Source: Diplonema papillatum
Lineage: Eukaryota; Euglenozoa; Diplonemea; Diplonemida; Diplonemidae
DNA: 64,000 nt
Direction: 5' to 3'
Assembly (NCBI GenBank): GCA_030068145.1
Contig: JAPJBO010000762.1
Location: 46,555-110,554, forward strand
Position numbers and translations under genes: made by a program. Position 1 is the stretch's first letter. Each line of letters opens with the position of its first letter. The notes below the pieces were generated by a model, which was given only the letters and a program-made list of their open reading frames with translations, searched no databases and was not told the DNA's origin. Below are positions 55,667-64,000 of the stretch, one piece after another.

Positions 55667-55770
55667 GGAAAAACTTGAATTTCTCTTTGAACCAACCACA
55701 CCCTGAAGGCTGTGTTAAGTTCTCTAATCGACTTTTCGTGGTGCATCAACTCCCTCAGTGAAACTGTGAG

Positions 55771-56506
55771 TGTTTCCACCACGTTTTGAGGTGTCCCCAT
55801 CAAGGGTAAAGTGTTTCCACCGCATTTTGAGGTGTCCCCATCAAGGGTAAGGTGTTTCCACCGCATTTTGAGGTGTCCCCATCAATGGTAAAGTGTTTCC
55901 ACCGCATTTTGAGGTGTCCCCATCAATGGTAAGGTGTTTCCACCGCGTTTTGAGGTGTCCCCATCAAGGGTAAAGTGTTTCCACCGCATTTTGAGGTGTC
56001 CCCATCAATGGTAAGGTGTTTCCACCGCATTTTGAGGTGTCCCCATCAATGGTAAAGTGTTTCCACCGCATTTTGAGGTGTCCCCATCAAGGGTAAGGTG
56101 TTTCCACCGCATTTTGAGGTGTCCCCATCAATGGTAAAGTGTTTCCACCGCATTTTGAGGTGTCCCCATCAATGGTAAGGTGTTTCCACCGCATTTTGAG
56201 GTGTCCCCATCAAGGGTAAAGTGTTTCCACCGCATTTTGAGGTGTCCCCATCAAGGGTAAAGTGTTTCCACCGCATTTTGAGGTGTCCCCATCAATGGTA
56301 AGGTGTTTCCACTACGTTTTGAGGTGTCCCCATCAAGGGTAAGGTGTTTCCACCACGTTTTGAGGTGTCCCCATCAAGGGTAAGGGTTTCCACCGCATTT
56401 TGAGGTGTCCCCATCAAGGGTAAAGTGTTTCCACACGTTTTGAGGTGTCCCCATCAAGGGTAAAGTGTTTCCACCGCATTTTGAGGTGTCCCCATCAATG
56501 GTAAGG
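55771..56506. repeat. 41-bp satellite array, part 1
   Basis: About 18 units of TGTTTCCACCGCATTTTGAG, GTGTCCCCATCAAKGGTAAR, G. Variants alternate AAGGG/AATGG and CGCATT/CACGTT. It runs directly between YR element 3 and a solo A-B unit. Confidence 0.97.
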
Positions 56507-56770
56507 AGTTTCTGCTCTTCGTATTGTCTGACGAGAACTGCCTAGAAGAAAGGGAGAAGTAAGAACACGTCTTTGTAACTGATATCACTAGCGCAAGGGA
56601 ATGTTGAGTGACTGCCTTAACCCGGGGAAACGAGCTTGGGCGAGGTCACCGGGGGGTTAGGGAGGGTGGGAAAACTTGACTGTTTCTTTGAACCAACCAC
56701 ACCCTGAAGGCTGTGTAGAGTTCTCTAATCGACTTTCGTGGTGCATCAACTCCCTCAGTGAAACTGTGAG
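56507..56770 (-). mobile_element. Solo A-B unit of a YR retrotransposon (1)
   Basis: 264 bp: one B (with a single internal 42-bp unit), the 20-bp spacer, one A. Diverged from elements 1-3 (GATATCAC, GACTGTTTC). It sits in phase in the 41-bp satellite. It is the product expected if A1 and A2 of a full element recombine, the counterpart of a solo LTR. Confidence 0.88.
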
Positions 56771-57767
56771 TGTTTCCACCGCATTTTGAGGTGTCTCCAT
56801 CAATGGTAAAGTGTTTCCACCACGTTTTGAGGTGTCCCCATCAATGGTAAGGTGTTTCCACCACGTTTTGAGGTGTCCCCATCAAGGGTAAAGTGTTTCC
56901 ACCGCATTTTGAGGTGTCCCCATCAAGGGTAAAGTGTTTCCACCGCATTTTGAGGTGTCCCCATCAATGGGTAAGGTGTTTCCACCACGTTTTGAGGTGT
57001 CCCCATCAAGGGTAAAGTGTTTCCGCCGCATTTTGAGGTGTCCCCATCAATGGTAAGGTGTTTCCACAGCATTTTGAGGTGTCCCCATCAATGGTAAAGT
57101 GTTTCCACCGCATTTTGAGGTGTCCCCATCAATGGTAAGGTGTTTCCACCGCATTTTGAGGTGTCCCCATCAATGGTAAAGTGTTTCCACCACGTTTTGA
57201 GGTGTCCCCATCAAGGGTAAGGTGTTTCCACACGCATTTTGAGGTGTCCCCATCAAGGGTAAAGTGTTTCCACCGCATTTTGAGGTGTCCCCATCAATGG
57301 TAAAGTGTTTCCACCGCATTTTGAGGTGTCCCCATCAAGGGTAAAGTGTTTCCACCGCATTTTGAGGTGTCCCCATCAATGGTAAGGTGTTTCCACCGCG
57401 TTTTGAGGTGTCCCCATCAAGGGTAAAGTGTTTCCACCGCATTTTGAGGTGTCCCCATCAATGGTAAAGTGTTTCCACCGCATTTTGAGGTGTCCCCATC
57501 AAGGGTAAAGTGTTTCCACCGCATTTTGAGGTGTCCCCATCAATGGTAAGGTGTTTCCACCGCATTTTGAGGTGTCCCCATCAAGGGTAAGGTGTTTCCA
57601 CCGCATTTTGAGGTGTCCCCATCAAGGGTAAAGTGTTTCCACCGCATTTTGAGGTGTCCCCATCAATGGTAAGGTGTTTCCACTACGTTTTAGGGTGTCC
57701 CCATCAAGGGTAAGGTGTTTCCACCACGTTTGAGGTGTCCCCATCAAGGGTAAGGGGTTTCCACCGG
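56771..57767. repeat. 41-bp satellite array, part 2
   Basis: About 24 units. The first one carries a rare GTCTCC variant that recurs at 61579 after the second solo unit. Confidence 0.97.
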
Positions 57768-58282
57768 AATTCTCCGCCGGCTACTCACTCAGGCATGGGC
57801 ACATGCTTCTGTCTTTCCAGCTCAGGACAAAGGGGAAAAGGGGAGAAATCACTTCCGTTGGGGTAACCCCCCGAGATAGCCACGGTTGATGAGAGAACAG
57901 GCTAGCCCAGGAGGTCACGGGGGACGGAGGGTGGGAACCCAGCGCACCCGGATCTCGCCACTAATGCAGCGGACACGAACTCAATGATGCTCCCTCGCAC
58001 GAGGGGGACGAATGCCGCACGGCAAGATGTGCAAAGGGGTGGGAGGGAGGGAAAAGGAATTCCTACCCGGCCAACCGATATATTCCTGGAGAGCGTTCGT
58101 TTGCCTTTGTGGAATTCCCACGATGGATCGCAAGAATTCTCCGCCGGCTACTCACTCAGGCATGGGCACATGCTTCTGTCTTTCCAGCTCAGGACAAAGG
58201 GGAAAAGGGGAGAAATCACTTCCGTTGGGGTAACCCCCCCGAGATAGCCACGGTTGATGAGAGAACAGGCTAGCCCAGGAGG

Positions 58283-61153
58283 TCACACCGCCGGACCCAT
58301 CACGCCAGTCAGAAAGCTCCTGACCGCCAGTGACATATCCGAAAGGTTTTGTTCGGTGAGAGATGCCAACGGCACCCGCGATGGCAGATCAGCGGGATTC
58401 CCTGCACTCCTCACCCATCTAACGGACAACGCAACCTTCAGTTGCTGCAAACACAACAAAGCACGAACAACCGCATCGTTCAAGTTCCGCGATCGTAAAC
58501 ACGCGCCCTTTCGGGCCACCCCTTGCACAGAGGTGTTGTCCACGATGACCGTTACCGTGGACCCGGCGTACGCCGGCGAGATGGCCTTCACGGATCTCTC
58601 AAAGGCCATAGCTTCAAGCTCGTTTATGTGGAGGCGCTTCTCCACACGATTCCAACAAGAGCCGACGACTACCATGTCGTTGGTGTCGACGTCGACGAGT
58701 ACACCTCCCCAACCATCAAGGCTGGCATCCACGAACACTGCCAACTTCGGCGATTGATTAGCGACTGGAACAATTCGGCGACGCTGAACACGCTGCATCC
58801 ACGAGGGGAGCGCGCGCTGCAGACCGTGTGACAGAACCACGTTCTCGTCAAGACACTTCTCGCCCCGATTGAGGGCGTTCGTCAGCCGTCGAAAAAACTT
58901 CAGGGCGAAGTAGTACTCGCCCACGTAGACTCCGGCAATCGCCGACGCGTGCAGCAAGCGACCAGCTAGGGATTCGATTCCGGCGGCTGACATCTTACCC
59001 GCTCGAACACTCTCCTCGGCGCGCTGCAAACGCGATTGCATCTTGGCGGAGACGCCCACGGTGCCGTCGCTATGCTTCCAGTCGACGCCAAGAAACTCAT
59101 AGCGGCATGCCGCGGTCCTCGTATCCGCAGCCTTCCACGTAATGCGTGCCTCGGCAGCCAAGGCGTCCAGATCCGACGTCGCCTTCAACACGAGGTTGCG
59201 TGGCCCCGCGTATCTGATGTTGTCCACCCAGACGTGGACCAGCACCTCCGACGACACTGCATGCCTGCCGTCGACGTAGTCCGGGTGCCCTGCGGTCGTC
59301 GACGCCAATGTGTGCATCAGCTCGGGTGCACACGAATGGCCCATCGGTAGCCTCGTCAATTGCCACCAGTTGCCGCCGCCGTCCTGAAAGGCGAAAAGTC
59401 GGCGAGACGCAGCTGGGATCTCAATCCCGTAGAACCCGCACCTGAAGTCACGGGTCGAGCCGCACTCTCGATTCACCGCGTGCAGATACTTCGACACGTG
59501 GCTAAGGGGGACGTGAGCCTCGTATCCGTCCGCTTCGACCACCCGGTTCGCGTCGTACGTCCACAGGATGAACCGCTGGCGGAGCTTGCCCTCCTTCTCC
59601 TCGACGACTGTGAACGGCACGTTCATGTCTCTACCCGGACCAGCGGCACGTTCCGCGATTCCGTGCTCTTCCAGCTCCAACGCATGCGCCGCCTCGAGAC
59701 GGGAACGCCCCGGAGGTGAAGATGTCTTCGAAGGGATCGTCTGCGGGTAAAACGTCCGGGACCAAGTCTCATCGAACCTCTTCCTCGTCGGCGCGTTCAT
59801 TCGTCGGCGAAGAACCGCAACGTCCATTGGCGGTACCGAGTCGACGTGCAGCGGCGACTTCTTCTCTTCCTCTGTCCCCGGAAGCCGGGTCCGCTTCCCC
59901 CTCCGAAGGATGGAGTACCGTTGGTGTTGATGGACGAAGCCGCCGGGGTCCGGAACGGGGTGCTCGTACATAGGGGGGTGCCTCCGCTTCTTGCCCGACT
60001 TCCTGGTCCTCCTCAGAGGTACATTGTCACGTCCCCGGTCTGAAGAACCCGCGCCAGCGCCACCGGATCCGACGTGTACCTGACCGTCATGTTGGCCACG
60101 GTCGGATCGGCGTCGTTCGTGTGCTTCGCCAGGCGCGAAATCAACTGCAGCGCGAACGGAGCTCCCGCAGCCTTTAGGCTCATCAAGTGGTCGATGGCGC
60201 CCCTCTTCACGCTGTGCGCGGAGTACAGCTTCGTCGCGTTGTCCGCTCCGAGCAGTCTGCTGAACTGATCCGTCGAGAGGGGGCACAACTGTTGAAAGTT
60301 CCCCAGGCCCCGCAGCAACTCCGCGATCTCCCGGGTCAGCGGTCCCCGGATCGCAACTACCTTGCTTCTGCAGAACGGGTTGCCCCGACGGCCCTTCGGC
60401 AGCGTGTTCCAGTCGACCACTATCTCCGTGTTCGAGATGAGAGGAAAACACGCACGGGAGAGATTTTGAACGTCGCCCCACCGCGAAGCCGTCTTCCACG
60501 CGATCAAAACTGCCGCACGCACGCGAGGAGTCTGCCGGAATGACCAAGCTAGCAACACCTCCCTCGGCACTGATAGGGCTTGCTCCAGGGGAATATTGCC
60601 TCCTGAACCACGGAGGACCGTGGCCAACGATAGGAGGGGCCGGGCATCCACCCCAAGGTGGCCAAAGACCGCTGAAAGGAGGCGGGTATACGCCAGCATG
60701 CCCTGCGGCTCGACCATTGTCGCCATGACAAATTGGGTTGCTGTATCCGGATCCGCCGGCAATCCCTGCATGTCCGCCCATGCCTGGAAGCGGCGCCACA
60801 AATTCTGGCGGTCCTGCACTGTCGAATCCGCCCATGCCTTGCCAACAAAATGGCGCAGGCGTTGCATCGCCTCCTCGGACGAAACCCGCCGTTCCCGGTG
60901 CTTCGCCTGCACCCCACGCGGCACCGTGGTTCCAGCCCTGCTGGCGATCAGGTCGAACATCGCCCGTCCGTTTGCTGTTGGCCGACTTCCGAGCACGGGC
61001 GCTGAACCTCGAAAGCGCGTGAAGCTGGTTCTCGCGCTTCCGGGTAAACTTGCGTTCACCGGTCGGGCACCGACGAGCTGTCGCGGCCGACCGTTCCTTA
61101 CTGGCAGATGCGGGAGTGTCGCCTCCCACCGGGCCCGGGGGAGGGCCAGTCAC
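58283..61153 (-). CDS. Reverse transcriptase-RNase H, YR element 4
   Basis: 956-codon open frame. The position equivalent to the RT ATG is GTG here (61153), so translation is doubtful. RT: QRFILWTYDANR, DFRCGFYGIEIP, LPMGHSCAPELM, active site VWVDNIRYAG. RNase H: AVFVDASLDGWGG, INELEAMA, IVDNTSVQG, GNPADLPSR. Distinct family from elements 1-3 but the same overlapping design. Frame fully open despite truncation of the element. Confidence 0.82.
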   Translation of the reverse strand: MTGPPPGPVGGDTPASASKERSAATARRCPTGERKFTRKRENQLHALSRFSARARKSANSKRTGDVRPDRQQGWNHGAAWGAGEAPGTAGFVRGGDATPAPFCWQGMGGFDSAGPPEFVAPLPGMGGHAGIAGGSGYSNPICHGDNGRAAGHAGVYPPPFSGLWPPWGGCPAPPIVGHGPPWFRRQYSPGASPISAEGGVASLVIPADSSRACGSFDRVEDGFAVGRRSKSLPCVFSSHLEHGDSGRLEHAAEGPSGQPVLQKQGSCDPGTADPGDRGVAAGPGELSTVVPPLDGSVQQTARSGQRDEAVLRAQREEGRHRPLDEPKGCGSSVRAAVDFAPGEAHERRRSDRGQHDGQVHVGSGGAGAGSSDRGRDNVPLRRTRKSGKKRRHPPMYEHPVPDPGGFVHQHQRYSILRRGKRTRLPGTEEEKKSPLHVDSVPPMDVAVLRRRMNAPTRKRFDETWSRTFYPQTIPSKTSSPPGRSRLEAAHALELEEHGIAERAAGPGRDMNVPFTVVEEKEGKLRQRFILWTYDANRVVEADGYEAHVPLSHVSKYLHAVNRECGSTRDFRCGFYGIEIPAASRRLFAFQDGGGNWWQLTRLPMGHSCAPELMHTLASTTAGHPDYVDGRHAVSSEVLVHVWVDNIRYAGPRNLVLKATSDLDALAAEARITWKAADTRTAACRYEFLGVDWKHSDGTVGVSAKMQSRLQRAEESVRAGKMSAAGIESLAGRLLHASAIAGVYVGEYYFALKFFRRLTNALNRGEKCLDENVVLSHGLQRALPSWMQRVQRRRIVPVANQSPKLAVFVDASLDGWGGVLVDVDTNDMVVVGSCWNRVEKRLHINELEAMAFERSVKAISPAYAGSTVTVIVDNTSVQGVARKGACLRSRNLNDAVVRALLCLQQLKVALSVRWVRSAGNPADLPSRVPLASLTEQNLSDMSLAVRSFLTGVMGPAV
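60013..60960 (-). CDS. Tyrosine recombinase, YR element 4
   Basis: 315 residues from the first ATG (60960); the frame is open to 61059 but without an ATG. Catalytic residues: TASRW, LPKGR, AHSVKRGA, LAKH, TVRYTSDP. Nested in the RT frame like the others. The N-terminus may be incomplete. Confidence 0.82.
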   Translation of the reverse strand: MFDLIASRAGTTVPRGVQAKHRERRVSSEEAMQRLRHFVGKAWADSTVQDRQNLWRRFQAWADMQGLPADPDTATQFVMATMVEPQGMLAYTRLLSAVFGHLGVDARPLLSLATVLRGSGGNIPLEQALSVPREVLLAWSFRQTPRVRAAVLIAWKTASRWGDVQNLSRACFPLISNTEIVVDWNTLPKGRRGNPFCRSKVVAIRGPLTREIAELLRGLGNFQQLCPLSTDQFSRLLGADNATKLYSAHSVKRGAIDHLMSLKAAGAPFALQLISRLAKHTNDADPTVANMTVRYTSDPVALARVLQTGDVTMYL

Positions 61154-61195
61154 TTTCCCCCGGGTCTCACGTTTCCCTGAGCCGCGGCGTACCCT

Positions 61196-61314
61196 ATTTA
61201 CCCATTTTGAGGTGTCCCCATCAAGGGTAAAGTGTTTCCACCACGTTTTGAGGTGTCCCCATCAAGGGTAAAGTGTTTCCACCGCATTTTGAGGTGTCCC
61301 CATCAATGGTAAGG
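61196..61314. repeat. 41-bp satellite array, part 3
   Basis: Almost three units between truncated YR element 4 and the second solo unit. Confidence 0.95.
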
Positions 61315-61578
61315 AGTTTCTGCTCTTCGTATTGTCTGACGAGAACTGCCTAGAAGAAAGGGAGAAGTAAGAACACGTCTTTGTAACTGATATCACTAGC
61401 GCAAGGGAATGTTGAGTGACTGCCTTCACCCGGGGAAACGAGCTTGGGCGAGGTCACCGGGGGGTTAGGGAGGGTGGGAAAACTTGACTGTTTCTTTGAA
61501 CCAACCACACCCTGAAGGCTGTGTAGAGTTCTCTAATCGACTTTCGTGGTGCATCAACTCCCTCAGTGAAACTGTGAG
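61315..61578 (-). mobile_element. Solo A-B unit of a YR retrotransposon (2)
   Basis: 264 bp, one substitution from 56507-56770 (TTCACCC versus TTAACCC). The flanking satellite variants also match, so it is a duplicated segment rather than an independent insertion. Confidence 0.88.
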
Positions 61579-61912
61579 TGTTTCCACCGCATTTTGAGGT
61601 GTCTCCATCAATGGTAAAGTGTTTCCACCACGTTTTGAGGTGTCCCCATCAATGGTAAGGTGTTTCCACCACGTTTTGAGGTGTCCCCATCAAGGGTAAA
61701 GTGTTTCCACCGCATTTTGAGGTGTCCCCATCAATGGTAAAGTGTTTCCACCGCATTTTGAGGTGTCCCCATCAAGGGTAAAGTGTTTCCACCGCATTTT
61801 GAGGTGTCCCCATCAATGGTAAGGTGTTTCCACCACGTTTTGAGGTGTCCCCGTCAAGGGTAAAGTGTTGCCACCGCATTTTGAGGTGTCCCCATCAATG
61901 AGGAGGGTCTTC
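61579..61912. repeat. 41-bp satellite array, part 4 (decaying edge)
   Basis: About eight units. The last ones are degenerate (GTTGCCACC; GGGTCTTCGACCGCATTTTG), marking the array border. Confidence 0.93.
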
Positions 61913-62565
61913 GACCGCATTTTGCGGTGATCATTGAGGTCTGCCCACCATCGAGGAGGGGTTTCAAACGCACAGCCCCCAAAACAGGTACAGTCTTAGC
62001 TTTGATGAGGTTTCCCGGCCCTTTGAAGAGGTAGGCGAAGCAGGAGGCCTGCAATTCGGTCGTCAAGTTGTTCCATGATAATCACGGAGGAGTCGGATCT
62101 CCAAGTTGTGCACGTTGAGAGATCGAAAATGGGCCAATGCGGAAGAAGATGTCTAGAGAACCGGTGCTGATGTTTGACTTGCTCCCGTTGTGCCAAAGCA
62201 CCCAGTCGTCATTCGTAGTTCCTCCATCCTTTAGTTCTCTGCTCACAAACGAAGAGGCCGGTCAGCGCAAAGCTGGCAGTAGTCGATAATGATGTGATAA
62301 CCTTCCACGGTTCAAAAATAGTGAGTGTCATCTGGTCGAGTTTCATCGGAAGAATTCTGGTCGGGTTTCGTCTGGAAAAGGAAGTGTAGCATCATAAGGA
62401 GAATTCTGGTCGGGTTGCGTGTGGAAAAGGAAATGTAGCTTTCCAAGGTTGCGTACGGTAGCGCGGGTAGCGCGGAACATATTGATGGATTGTCGTTTCT
62501 GTAGCGTGAGAACTCTTTTATTCCGTAATCGAAACAGGGTCCAGACAGAAGTTGAGGTTAACGTG
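61913..62565. other. Non-coding upstream region of the right-edge gene
   Basis: Holds an imperfect duplication of about 53 bp (GAATTCTGGTCGGGTT...GGAAAAGGAA) at 62352-62438. No gene. It may contain the promoter of the frame starting at 62566. Confidence 0.45.
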
Positions 62566-64000
62566 ATGTCGTCGCCATGTCAGAACAGCGAGTCCGAGTT
62601 GGTGAGTGCCATGATGCGGCAGGAGACGTCGTGCACCACTTTCGTGAACGAGGCGACTAGTGGACGGTTAAGGGTTTGCAGAAAGACTTGGGAGGAGTTT
62701 GGAGGTTGTCGCAGCAAGGGCTACCAGATGTTCGTAGCAAAAGAGCTGAAGAGAAGAGGGCTGTATGCCACGACGGATGTGGGAAGAGGTCAAGGGCGAA
62801 GACGCTTTATATGCATCAACTGTCCGGAGCACACACAGGTCGCTTCTCCGGATAAGGGATACACGGAGCAAGTCGCAGAAGCTGTCATGGAGCTCACCGT
62901 GGATAAGGGATCAGAGAATGACGCTACGGAGCAAGTCGAAGAAGGTGTCATGGAGCTCACCTTGGTTGAGCAACTGGAAGCGATGGGAGACACTTCAACC
63001 CAGCAAGAACCGCTGAGCCTCACCGCGGTTGTTGCTGACTCGTCGTCTGGGTGGGGCCAGTTCTTCTCTCACCGACTGGTTGCTTGTCTGTCGACAGCAA
63101 CTACGTTGGTGACCTGGTTGAACACGGTGCAGGAGGGGTTGACTTGCGCTCTGTACGCGAGCGTGATGGCCGTGCATCACCTACCCCCTGCAGCAGTCAG
63201 CAAGGATATGCTGCGTGAGTGCGCGCTGGAGTACGGCACCACCTTGGAGACGTGCGCCACCGACGGGCTGGGGACAACGGCAGTCCAGGCATTTGCCGCG
63301 AAACACCGCATAGGGTTCCTCCACAGCTGGGAACTCTTCCGATTGTGCTTGGGGGGAAGCGGAAGAGATCGGTTTGAGCAGAACATCGTGTTCTTGCCGT
63401 CGTCGCGCGGGCCCAGCGGAACAGGGCACTACATTTACGTGTACCTGCCGAAGAACTTTGCACTGCGCATGAATCCAGATCTGGTCAAACAGATGGGGCT
63501 CGAGGCAACCACCGGGGACAAGTGCGTCATCGACGCCGATACTGGCATCGTGACAGAGTTTGCCGACTTGACCGGGTCTTCCTCGTGCCCCGCGCAGCCT
63601 ACAGCGACAACGCCAACGGACGACGCAGTTTCTCAACTGCACACAGCTTTGACTGGCAAAAGGAAGAGAAGGGACTGCCCTGCTGAAGCAGCAATGCCCC
63701 CGCCTCCGCCACAATTCAACGCCATAGCTCCAGCCGATCAGGAGTCAAACACCCTGGACGGCAGATCGACTCGCAGGGCAGATGCTGCGCGAGATCATAT
63801 CGCCGATACAACCGATGCCAGCGCTGGCCATCAGCAGCATCTGACTGCGATGCCAAGGCGAGAACTGAACGCCGACTCGGTGTCGAGCGAGCGGCTGGCG
63901 GCTCTGGAAGCCACGATGGCCACACTGGCCAACCGCGTGGCGGAGTTGACTGAGTCCCCCTTGTCCCGCGCGGCTCAACCTCCTGCGACAACCCCGACCG
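62566..64000 (+). CDS. Unrecognised protein, possibly protease-like, open off the right edge
   Basis: From ATG at 62566 (MSSPCQNSES) the frame stays open for 478 codons to the window end. Residues about 40-90 are basic with a CINCPEH motif. Residues about 90-130 contain a direct repeat (DKG..EQV.E.VMELT). Residues about 190-295 show CALYASVMAVHHLP (Cys194), then AVQAFAAKHRIGFL and GTGHYIYVYLP (His288), an arrangement reminiscent of OTU-type cysteine proteases but without a clear Asp-Gly-x-x-Cys. A KRKRRD cluster could be a nuclear signal, and a coiled coil (SERLAALEATMATLANRVAE) lies near the end. It could be the first ORF of another retroelement, given the surroundings. Function unknown. Confidence 0.6.
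   Translation, partial: MSSPCQNSESELVSAMMRQETSCTTFVNEATSGRLRVCRKTWEEFGGCRSKGYQMFVAKELKRRGLYATTDVGRGQGRRRFICINCPEHTQVASPDKGYTEQVAEAVMELTVDKGSENDATEQVEEGVMELTLVEQLEAMGDTSTQQEPLSLTAVVADSSSGWGQFFSHRLVACLSTATTLVTWLNTVQEGLTCALYASVMAVHHLPPAAVSKDMLRECALEYGTTLETCATDGLGTTAVQAFAAKHRIGFLHSWELFRLCLGGSGRDRFEQNIVFLPSSRGPSGTGHYIYVYLPKNFALRMNPDLVKQMGLEATTGDKCVIDADTGIVTEFADLTGSSSCPAQPTATTPTDDAVSQLHTALTGKRKRRDCPAEAAMPPPPPQFNAIAPADQESNTLDGRSTRRADAARDHIADTTDASAGHQQHLTAMPRRELNADSVSSERLAALEATMATLANRVAELTESPLSRAAQPPATTPT

Larger units (their letters stand above)
51028..55770 (-). mobile_element. YR retrotransposon 3, complete (4743 bp)
   Basis: B2 (51028-51213), A2 (51233-51334), B1 (51335-51520), genes, A1 (55669-55770). 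Same length as element 2, with only a handful of substitutions seen (for example in B1 near 51416 and one codon near 52913). Its 5' end abuts the 41-bp satellite in phase. Recent transposition or duplication. Confidence 0.93.
57768..61195 (-). mobile_element. YR retrotransposon 4, diverged, 5'-truncated
   Basis: Own split repeats: B2 (57768-57918) and B1 (58135-58286), about 152 bp each, starting AATTCTCCGCCGG, around A2 (57919-58134). No sequence similarity to A/B of elements 1-3 is obvious. In sense, A1 and nearly all of gag are missing: only the last dozen Gag codons (ending RPGGK) remain before the satellite resumes at about 61196. Probably defective. Confidence 0.85.

Noticed and set aside
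55771-57767. Possible CRISPR or telomeric array (41-bp repeats)
   Set aside because: No spacers; the unit does not resemble telomere repeats; interrupted by retrotransposon units.

Overview
This window is eukaryotic DNA dominated by transposable elements. The evidence is spliced genes (GT-AG introns), long poly(A/T) tracts, intact and broken retrotransposons, TA-flanked Tc1/mariner-pogo elements, a hAT transposase and two minisatellites. Nothing bacterial is seen: no operons of housekeeping genes, no rRNA and no convincing tRNA. The element mix (tyrosine-recombinase retrotransposons, a LINE with an OTU protease, pogo, hAT, Ulp1 relics) suits a protist or algal genome, but I cannot name the organism. 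Only one locus looks like an ordinary host gene: a spliced minus-strand gene at 46159-47331. It may be a COX6b-like mitochondrial protein, with low confidence.

Layout. 1-3534 (minus): a very GC-rich frame, open for 1178 codons to the left edge, encoding the front of a retroelement-like polyprotein with two CCCH zinc fingers and two 2A-like motifs. 5531-7006: an inverted-repeat non-autonomous element. 7458-10178 (minus): a hAT transposase. 10222-12662: an intact pogo-type transposon. 14171-19061: tyrosine-recombinase (YR) retrotransposon 1 inside a 31-bp satellite. 20-22.8 kb: two weaker inverted-repeat elements, one holding an EF-hand fragment. 24823-32445 (minus): a full-length 7.6-kb LINE with a 19-bp target duplication. 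32.8-33.2 kb: a broken OTU-protease fragment. 34412-39154: YR retrotransposon 2. 40.3-43.9 kb: an Ulp1-protease relic, pogo fragments, a 1.4-kb TA-flanked element and a YR-retroelement relic. 44.2-44.4 kb: a truncated LINE copy. 46-48.6 kb: the host gene and a long-TIR element. 51028-55770: YR retrotransposon 3, nearly identical to number 2. 55771-61900: a 41-bp satellite containing a diverged YR element (4) and two solo terminal-repeat units. 62566-64000: another frame, open off the right edge.

How the parts work together. YR elements 1-3 encode Gag, then a tyrosine recombinase nested inside the RT/RNase H frame, bounded by split direct repeats (A1-ORFs-B1-A2-B2). Element 4 keeps the same overlap but has lost gag. 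They sit in phase inside satellites. Recombination between their repeats explains element 1 (single B) and the two solo A-B units. The LINE and a second, truncated LINE copy are inserted at exactly the same position of a dispersed repeat. That repeat carries a 33-nt hairpin and also occurs in two empty-site copies, so the LINE appears target-specific. The two edge frames were found by reading the sequence because neither has a stop codon inside the window.
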